Source of the DNA: Spirochaetaceae bacterium
Lineage (GTDB): Bacteria; Spirochaetota; Spirochaetia; SZUA-6; Fen-1364
NCBI GenBank assembly: GCA_003141795.1
Contig: PLNO01000308.1
Coordinates: 1-11,608, forward strand
Length of the DNA: 11,608 bases
Direction of reading: 5' to 3'
A model generated the notes under the pieces. That model did no database searches, was not told the DNA's origin, and saw only the letters and a list, made by a program, of their open reading frames with translations. The translations under genes were made by a program, and so were the position numbers. This document shows, in pieces, positions 6,950-11,608 of the stretch. Positions within the stretch are counted from its first letter, which is position 1. Each line of letters opens with the position of its first letter.

Positions 6950-6985
6950 GCTGAGCGTCAGACCGTCGACCGTCTGACGCTCAGC
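6950..6985. repeat. 36-bp near-perfect palindrome
   Basis: The arms gctgagcgtcagac (6950-6963) and gtctgacgctcagc (6972-6985) are exact reverse complements, and three of the four central base pairs also match, leaving one mismatched pair (6964/6971) in 36 bp. It lies between the DUF2917-like stop and the tetR promoter. No T-run follows on either side, so it may be a protein-binding site or a strong transcript-end hairpin that does not rely on a U tract. Confidence 0.85.
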
Positions 6986-7014
6986 GGCAAAACGTCAGGT
7001 TCTTCAAATAATTA

Positions 7015-7047
7015 ACGAACATTGTTTGACTTACGAACATTGTTCGT
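7015..7047. promoter_or_regulatory. Two TetR-type operator repeats
   Basis: The 12-mer acgaacattgtt occurs twice, at 7015-7026 and 7033-7044, 18 bp apart. The second copy sits in a perfect 15-bp palindrome (acgaaca-t-tgttcgt, 7033-7047); in the first the right arm is degenerate (5 of 7 bases). The second copy fills the spacer between the -35 and -10 boxes and the first touches the -35, so a bound repressor would block RNA polymerase. The likely binder is the TetR-family protein encoded just downstream. Confidence 0.8.
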
Positions 7048-7054
7048 GTATACT
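7026..7054 (+). promoter_or_regulatory. Consensus promoter of the tetR-MFS operon
   Basis: TTGACT (7026-7031) and TATACT (7049-7054) are separated by 17 bp, a near-ideal housekeeping promoter. Transcription would start about 7 nt after the -10 box, at or next to the ATG at 7062, so the message should be leaderless or nearly so. Confidence 0.85.
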
Positions 7055-7061
7055 TGATTCC

Positions 7062-7754
7062 ATGAAAGTCCAACCTTCAGACAGCAGACCGAGGATGCGC
7101 GGGGACAAGGCGCCGCTCAGCCGTACTGCAGTCATCCAGGCGGCCCTCACATGTCTGAGGAAAGACGGACCTCCCGCGCTGACGATGCGGAATGTCGCAG
7201 GACTCCTGGAGACCGGCGCCGCCTCCCTCTACGTATATGTGAGCGGTCAGAACGAATTGCACGCTCTCGTTCTGGATTCGATCGCCGCCGAGATACCGCG
7301 GCCGAGCGTCGGCGCCGATCCTGCCTCCCAGCTGGTGGAGCTCCTCATGGGGTACGCGCGCCACCTGTTCACCTACCAGGGAGCGGCCCGGCTGGCCCTC
7401 GAGAATCCTTCGACGGGCCCGTCGTTCCTCGACCTTCTGGAGACGGCACTCAGCCTCCTGGTCGCCCAGGGATTCACGGTGAATCGTGCCGCCCTGGCAG
7501 CCGATGCCCTTTTCCTCCTGGTAACCGCGACCATGGCGGAACAGGATGCCCGACGGTGGGATGATCCTGCGCGGTCGGTCGCCAATCTCTATGCAGCCGC
7601 CGTCGACGGGGAGGAGCCTTCGCAACGCCCCTTCCTCAGCGCTGCCCGCCGCGATGCCTTCAAGCTGGGAGGCGAAGAACGCCTCGAATGGATGATCCGC
7701 GCCTTCATTGCGGGGCTCGCAACCGCTCCCGAACCGATAAAGGAAGACCTATGA
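7062..7754 (+). CDS. TetR-family transcriptional repressor
   Basis: The protein has 230 residues. The N-terminal DNA-binding domain is typical of the TetR family: LSRTAVIQAALTCLRKDG (helix 1), ALTMRNVAGLLETGAASLYV (the helix-turn-helix with the recognition helix) and YVSGQNELHALVLDSI (helix 4). The C-terminal part is a helical ligand-binding domain of the drug-efflux-regulator type. The open frame extends back to 7026, but that part lies inside the promoter, so ATG 7062 is used. There is no ribosome site before it, in keeping with leaderless translation; the next ATG, at 7095, has a GAGG directly against it and is less likely. The stop overlaps the transporter start as ATGA. Self-regulation and control of the pump through the two upstream operators is the expected arrangement; the inducer is unknown. 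Confidence 0.92.
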   Translation: MKVQPSDSRPRMRGDKAPLSRTAVIQAALTCLRKDGPPALTMRNVAGLLETGAASLYVYVSGQNELHALVLDSIAAEIPRPSVGADPASQLVELLMGYARHLFTYQGAARLALENPSTGPSFLDLLETALSLLVAQGFTVNRAALAADALFLLVTATMAEQDARRWDDPARSVANLYAAAVDGEEPSQRPFLSAARRDAFKLGGEERLEWMIRAFIAGLATAPEPIKEDL

Positions 7755-9166
7755 GCACACTCCACTCCCCCACACCTTCATCAACAGTCAGCACAAGGAC
7801 AATGTGGCTCGTTCTTGCGGTGGTACTGGTCGCCGATGTGCTGGACCTCATGGACTCGACACTGACGACCATTGCCGCACCGACCATCGCCGCCAATCTC
7901 GGCGGAGGCGAGCTTCTCATCAAGTGGCTCGGCTCGGCGTACTCCCTTGCCATGGGCGTCTTGCTCGTCATTGGCGGCCGGCTCGGCGACAAGTACGGGC
8001 ACCGTCGGATATTCCTCATCGGCATAGCGGGGTTTACGCTGGCCTCGCTCGTGTGCGGGCTCGCCCCGAATGCCGCGGTCATCGTGGCCGGGCGGCTTCT
8101 GCAGGGAGCATTCGGTGCCCTGCTCATCCCGCAGGGGATCGCGATCATGACCTCGACGTTCACCCGGGACATGATGAGCAAGGCGTTCAGCGCCTTCGGT
8201 CCGATCCTCGGGGTGGCATCCGTCGGCGGACCGATCCTTGGCGCGTTCATCGTCGGCGCGAACATAGCCGGTTTGAGCTGGCGGCCGATGTTCCTTATCA
8301 ACATCGTTCTCGGCACCGCCGGGCTCGTCATAGCGTGGAAAGTCCTCCCGAAAGCTCCTGCCAACAAGACGGTCGTGCTCGACGGGCTCGGGTCGGGCCT
8401 CCTGGCCGCCGCAATGTTCTGCCTCATCTTCGGCCTGATAGACGGGCCCACCAACGGATGGTCCGCGATGGCCGTCATCCTCGTCGTGGCGGGAGTTCTC
8501 TTCCTCGGCGGGTTCGCCGTGCGTCAGCGATTGGCCCGCAACCCCCTCATCAAGCCCTCGCTGCTGCGCAACCGCGGGTTCACCGCGGGCCTCGTCATGG
8601 CACTGGCGTTCTTCTCAGTCGTCACGGGCCTGGGATATGTCGTCTCCCTCCTCCTCCAGCAGAAACTGGGACGCACCCCCGTCCAGACCGCAATCAGCGG
8701 CATCGCCCCGATGGCCATCGGCATCATCGCCTCTTCGATCGTGGCTTCCCCGCTGATCCAGCGCCTCGGACGCCGGCTCGTCCTCGCAGGGCTTCTCATG
8801 ACCCTCGTCGGGGTCCTTGCGCTGTGGGCCGTGGTTGCCGTTCAGGGCATGTCGCTCGGCTTCTGGTCACTCCTCGCGCCCATGTTCGTCATCGGATTGG
8901 GCATGGGCACTTGCTTCGGGTCGTTGTTCGACATCGCACTCGGGGACATCGATCCCGAGGAAGCCGGTTCCGCCAGCGGCTCACTCAGCGCGGTCCAGCA
9001 GCTCGCCGGGAGCATCGGTTCCGCGGTGATCATGTCGATCTGGTTCGGCCGCCTCTCCAGCACGCCGATATCCGCGATGGTTGCGTGCCTCGTCGTGGTC
9101 GCCATCGTCACCGTCGTGTGCTGCGGGCTCGTCGCGCTTCTTCCGCGGAAGGCACGGGCGGAGTGA
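7751..9166 (+). CDS. MFS efflux transporter, DHA2 (EmrB/QacA) type
   Basis: This 471-residue inner-membrane protein has about 14 hydrophobic segments, the number expected of the DHA2 drug:H+ antiporters. Motifs include DVLDLMDSTLTTIAAPTIA in the first membrane helix (the DHA2 version of motif D1, with Asp residues 32 and 35), motif A GGRLGDKYGHRR at 75-86 in the loop after helix 2, and a motif C-like GGPILGAFIVG in helix 5 (antiporter signature). It probably exports a toxic or amphipathic compound using the proton gradient. The ATG is supported by AGGAAG at 7741-7746 and by its 4-nt overlap with the repressor stop. Regulator and pump share one message, so they should respond together when the repressor binds its ligand. 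Substrate cannot be read from sequence. No clear intrinsic terminator follows. Confidence 0.93.
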   Translation: MSTLHSPTPSSTVSTRTMWLVLAVVLVADVLDLMDSTLTTIAAPTIAANLGGGELLIKWLGSAYSLAMGVLLVIGGRLGDKYGHRRIFLIGIAGFTLASLVCGLAPNAAVIVAGRLLQGAFGALLIPQGIAIMTSTFTRDMMSKAFSAFGPILGVASVGGPILGAFIVGANIAGLSWRPMFLINIVLGTAGLVIAWKVLPKAPANKTVVLDGLGSGLLAAAMFCLIFGLIDGPTNGWSAMAVILVVAGVLFLGGFAVRQRLARNPLIKPSLLRNRGFTAGLVMALAFFSVVTGLGYVVSLLLQQKLGRTPVQTAISGIAPMAIGIIASSIVASPLIQRLGRRLVLAGLLMTLVGVLALWAVVAVQGMSLGFWSLLAPMFVIGLGMGTCFGSLFDIALGDIDPEEAGSASGSLSAVQQLAGSIGSAVIMSIWFGRLSSTPISAMVACLVVVAIVTVVCCGLVALLPRKARAE

Positions 9167-9576
9167 GGAACCCTGAAGCAACAGGATATGACTCGCCTTG
9201 GCAAGACAAGGTATCTCCAGGACTGAGAGGTACTGCTCGGAACAAGGTCATTCAGGGCATGACCGGTTTTGAAAAAGCTGCGGCCCGGCAGTTTGAATTG
9301 GGTCGCGCTTAAGAGGACAGGAATCTCTTCGGTCTTGCGGCTCGGAGCAGTAAACTCTCAGCTCATCAAAATGGGGAACGAAAGTCCAAAGAGCAACTTC
9401 TGTTCCCGAGGCTGCAACGCACAGGAAAACCACCCTTGCTGGCACATGGTTGATGTCAGCCACCCAAAGCTGGCTGAGGCCGAGTGCCTGAGACTTCCCC
9501 TGGTATCAAAGTGGAACGACTGGTGACAGCCTTCCATCTACCGCTGCAAGAACGCAGGCCATTCTCAAAGTCCCTT
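9167..9576. other. 410-bp spacer without a convincing gene
   Basis: Open frames here on both strands are short (85 residues or fewer) and show no domain, motif or good ribosome site. I see no tRNA or rRNA. GC content starts to fall in this stretch. It contains a long imperfect inverted repeat (9223-9361) and a small hairpin (TCAGCCA 9456-9462 with TGGCTGA 9471-9477) without a T-run. It marks the junction between the efflux cassette and the toxin-antitoxin-like operon and may include the edge of an inserted segment. Confidence 0.6.
9223..9361. repeat. Imperfect inverted repeat bounding about 139 bp
   Basis: Left arm ctgagaggtactgctc (9223-9238) and right arm gagcagtaaactctcag (9345-9361) pair over 15 positions, with ctgagag/ctctcag and tactgctc/gagcagta exact and 1-2 odd bases between them; weaker pairing continues inward. 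Inside are two smaller hairpins: ctgc/gcag around 9281-9294 with flanking A and T runs, and aagag/ctctt at 9311-9329. It could be the ends of a tiny non-autonomous element, or a folded RNA. Confidence 0.5.
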
Positions 9577-10206
9577 CTAACCCGTCCGTTCAGAACCAAA
9601 CGTATGTATGTCGCGCGGCAAGCTACTGCACGTGATCGCCTGCTCCGGGCCAATAAGGCCTACCACCCAATCTAGATGATGTCCCAGAACTCGCATTCGA
9701 GCGTAACGAAGTGAACTTAGCACTGCATCCGACAACTTTTGTCGACCAAGGATTCGTTGAACTTCCGGATGCATGAAGATGTCCACGGTGCTGCCAACGC
9801 GCAAATGAGGAAACCGTTCTGAGCATATTCTGTTGGCCTTTCGTTCATCGATGACTGCTATCGCCCCATTCGCAATGGCGCAGGCAATTGTGGCAGCCTC
9901 GCCATCATCAAGGGTTACTGCGGCGCTCCCGACCACCAGTTCCTCAAAACATTCTGTACCCTGATCGTTCAGCTCTACAACCTCTATAAGACCAACGGAG
10001 ACCAATTCAACTAATAGGTCGGCGTCTTGCCGTCTGCGTTGCCGACCCAGTTCCAATTCGCTTACCACGGCGGTTGCGACCTGAAGGTGATTGGGCAGAG
10101 CTTTGAGTATCTCAGAAGCACATCCTGTCGCGTTTAGGTTGATCACAGTACTGGTGTCAACCACAACGACATCGGTTGTGTTAATGAGGCAGGATCTTGA
10201 CTCCAT
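9577..10206 (-). CDS. PIN-domain protein, likely ribonuclease toxin
   Basis: The 209-residue product carries a PIN domain, a magnesium-dependent single-stranded RNA nuclease fold common in type II toxins. The acidic quartet is visible: Asp17 in VVVVDTSTVINL, Glu50 in VVSELELG, Asp101/Glu103 in LDDGEAATIACAIA, and Asp120 in AIAVIDERKAN. After these, VGSTVDIF fits the last PIN helix. A C-terminal extension of about 50 residues (YARMRVLGHHLDWVVGLIG) is longer than in typical VapC toxins. I chose ATG 10206, which has AGGGAAAGGGG upstream; ATG at 10224 in the same frame lacks a ribosome site. The gene overlaps the end of the XRE/ImmA gene by 26 nt, so the two are made together. The partner fits an antitoxin or activating protease. 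Target RNA is unknown. Confidence 0.85.
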   Translation of the reverse strand: MESRSCLINTTDVVVVDTSTVINLNATGCASEILKALPNHLQVATAVVSELELGRQRRRQDADLLVELVSVGLIEVVELNDQGTECFEELVVGSAAVTLDDGEAATIACAIANGAIAVIDERKANRICSERFPHLRVGSTVDIFMHPEVQRILGRQKLSDAVLSSLRYARMRVLGHHLDWVVGLIGPEQAITCSSLPRDIHTFGSERTG

Positions 10207-11362
10207 CCGCCCCTTTCCCTTCATTCAAAAGGCTATCCAGAATTTGGCGCGTTTCAACATGATCGAGACTCAACAAATGAGAAAGCTGCCCTTCGCTAAG
10301 CAGTTCCTGTCGGTATGCCTCCGCGGCAAGCAGATTCAGCCGTAAGGTGGTGGGTCGGTCCGATTCCAGTCTTTGTACGTCCAGCGGATTCAGGTCGCCC
10401 AGAACTTGACTCTCTTGCTGATCCGAAATACCGCCGTTAGCTTGAAACCAATCCCACGTACCATCCTTGGTTAAGGACAACTCCTCCAATCGTCTCACCA
10501 TCGCCTCGCGCGAGACTCCGAAAAAATGAGCGAGTATGATTATGTGTCGCCGACTCAGAATGCCTGACCCCATCACCGTTTCCTGGAATTTTTGCATTAC
10601 TGCGCGAGCTGGCATCAGGAAGGCTCGACCAAAAGTGTTGGCGTAACGCTCCTCACGAGAACCATCGGACACGTCCGCGTGCAGAATATCGGGATCGCTA
10701 CGCGCAGACACGAAGTGTCCGCATTCGTGGGCAGCTGACTGGGTGCGACGATCTCGGGGATGATTAGCATTGAGGAGCATGCAGGGCCCAAGCGCTTCGT
10801 CATATGCAAACAAACCAGAGATCATGCTGTCCAACCTACGAATATATACGCGTACACCAAGTTCCAGCTCAAGGAGGGTCACAATATCCGGCACAGGACT
10901 GACACCTAATCCCAGGTGTTGTCGCAACTCAAGAGAGTCTTGCTCGGCTTGCGCGCGCAAATCACCGCCAAGAAGCGGTCGTTCAGGCGGGAAATTGCGG
11001 ATCCGCTTGACGCCGAGAAGGTTCTCCAGTTCAGCCTCTGCACTCGCGAGATTACAAAGCAGCTTAACAGCTTCATCGGCGGCAGCACTACTGCTATTGG
11101 CGAGTTTGCGAAATCGCGGCGCAAGATCAACGTGAATTGACTCCTGGTGCAACAACGCGTTAACAGTCGTACCATACAGCCGTGCAAGTTGTTGGATCTC
11201 ATTGACGCGGAGTCGTCGTTGGCCTTGCTCGATCGCGACAATCGTCGTGCGTGCAACCCCGATTCCGACCGCTGCATCAGACTGTCTGATTCCTGCTCTT
11301 TCACGGGCGAGCTTCAGACGCTTAGCCGTCGCGGTGAGATCGATTTGGTCAAGGGCACTCAC
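10181..11362 (-). CDS. XRE helix-turn-helix and ImmA/IrrE-type metallopeptidase fusion, putative antitoxin or regulator
   Basis: The 393-residue protein starts with an XRE/Cro-type helix-turn-helix (about residues 10-67: RLKLARERAGIRQSDAAVGI, then RTTIVAIEQGQRRL). After a linker comes an ImmA/IrrE domain with the zinc motif HECGH (His212, Glu213, His216) and, downstream, REERYANTFGRAFLMP, whose Glu237/238 fits the third ligand and whose LMP ending is typical. A C-terminal helical part of about 100 residues follows. Proteins of this build often repress their own operon and cleave or neutralise a partner. I chose GTG 11362 because it overlaps the upstream stop as GTGA, has AGAGG upstream, and starts just before the helix-turn-helix. 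A longer frame from GTG 11431 would overlap the upstream gene by 70 nt. The PIN gene follows with overlap, a toxin-antitoxin-like layout. Confidence 0.87.
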   Translation of the reverse strand: MSALDQIDLTATAKRLKLARERAGIRQSDAAVGIGVARTTIVAIEQGQRRLRVNEIQQLARLYGTTVNALLHQESIHVDLAPRFRKLANSSSAAADEAVKLLCNLASAEAELENLLGVKRIRNFPPERPLLGGDLRAQAEQDSLELRQHLGLGVSPVPDIVTLLELELGVRVYIRRLDSMISGLFAYDEALGPCMLLNANHPRDRRTQSAAHECGHFVSARSDPDILHADVSDGSREERYANTFGRAFLMPARAVMQKFQETVMGSGILSRRHIIILAHFFGVSREAMVRRLEELSLTKDGTWDWFQANGGISDQQESQVLGDLNPLDVQRLESDRPTTLRLNLLAAEAYRQELLSEGQLSHLLSLDHVETRQILDSLLNEGKGADGVKILPH

Positions 11363-11608
11363 GGCCGCGCCTCTATGGCCCAATCGGCCACAAAAGAGTC
11401 TGGTCCAAGCGAATTCATAAAACTCCTCCACTCAGTCGCGTGTTGCTTTAGTAGGCGGTCGAGCCGGGAGCGAGATTCCGGCTCTGGCAGACATAGTGTC
11501 TTGCCAAGCTGAAACGCGCACGACTCGATCGTCTGTAAGTTCGCATGAGAATCGCGCAGCCCAGCGAGATGGTCAAGGTGCAACGTTCCCGCAATGGCGT
11601 ATTCACGC
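11359..11608 (-). CDS. Unrecognised protein, C-terminal fragment, first visible gene of the toxin-antitoxin-like operon
   Basis: The frame is open from the window edge to a TGA at 11361-11359 and gives 82 residues. The readable part begins EYAIAGTLHLDHLAGLRDS and continues through AFQLGKTLCLPEPES and RLLKQHATEWRSF. It is mostly helical in character, with two His and one Cys in the first third. I do not recognise the family. Two facts argue that it is real: the frame runs to the edge without a stop, and its TGA overlaps the GTG of the XRE/ImmA gene by 4 nt, the usual mark of coupled genes. The operon promoter must lie beyond the window. It may be a third component of the toxin-antitoxin-like unit or an unrelated upstream gene. 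Confidence 0.5.
   Translation of the reverse strand, partial: REYAIAGTLHLDHLAGLRDSHANLQTIESCAFQLGKTLCLPEPESRSRLDRLLKQHATEWRSFMNSLGPDSFVADWAIEARP

Noticed and set aside
7804..9312. A 502-residue open frame on the + strand
   Set aside because: It is a shifted frame of the MFS gene, extremely rich in Arg, Pro and His, without membrane segments.
9248..9526. Short open frames in the 9167-9576 spacer, on both strands
   Set aside because: No ribosome sites, no motifs, and they conflict with each other; the stretch reads as non-coding.
10207..10224. Earlier ATG for the PIN protein at 10224
   Set aside because: No ribosome site lies upstream of it, while ATG 10206 has a purine-rich AGGGAAAGGGG stretch.
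11363..11431. Longer N-terminus of the XRE-ImmA protein from GTG 11431
   Set aside because: It adds 23 residues without similarity before the helix-turn-helix and overlaps the upstream frame; GTG 11362 forms a GTGA overlap and has an AGAGG ribosome site.
1..11608. CRISPR array, tRNA or rRNA genes, integrase or transposase genes
   Set aside because: I looked for regularly spaced repeats, cloverleaf-like stretches and recombinase motifs by eye and found none; a tool search would be needed to exclude degraded remnants.

Overview
This is a high-GC bacterial window (by eye roughly 60-65% G+C over bases 1-9200, clearly lower after about 9300). Tight operons, a rho-independent terminator, TATACT-type -10 boxes and proteins with export signals suggest a Gram-negative-type bacterium. 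I cannot fix the phylum. Sugar ABC transport next to several uroporphyrinogen-decarboxylase (URO-D) superfamily genes is seen in lineages such as Spirochaetota and Lentisphaerota/Verrucomicrobiota, while the TTC38-like, DUF2917-like and secreted intradiol-like genes occur widely in soil and water bacteria.

Bases 1-4401 (+ strand) form a sugar-use module. It opens with the C-terminal end of a sugar ABC transporter substrate-binding protein, closed by a strong intrinsic terminator. Behind an extended -10 promoter follows a four-gene operon: an L-rhamnose mutarotase (rhaM) and three different URO-D superfamily proteins, with junctions of 13 nt, a 4-nt overlap and 1 nt. None looks like the haem enzyme HemE. 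Two carry the His-x-Cys signature of zinc/corrinoid methyltransferases. I infer that the operon handles a deoxy sugar, possibly an O-methylated one; that step is a hypothesis.

Bases 4432-6925 hold a convergent gene for a small secreted intradiol-dioxygenase-like protein (- strand), then on the + strand a 63-residue Cys-rich protein translationally coupled to a TTC38-family TPR protein, then a DUF2917-like protein. A near-perfect 36-bp palindrome (6950-6985) follows.

Bases 7015-9166 form a regulated efflux cassette. Two repeats of a TetR-type operator overlap a consensus promoter; the tetR-like mRNA should start at or next to its ATG. The repressor gene overlaps by 4 nt (ATGA) a DHA2-type MFS transporter gene.

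Bases 9167-9576 carry no convincing gene but contain a long imperfect inverted repeat. From 9577 to the window edge, on the - strand and with lower GC, lies a toxin-antitoxin-like operon: an unrecognised partial gene, an XRE-HTH/ImmA-IrrE metallopeptidase and a PIN-domain ribonuclease, all overlapping. It looks like acquired accessory DNA.
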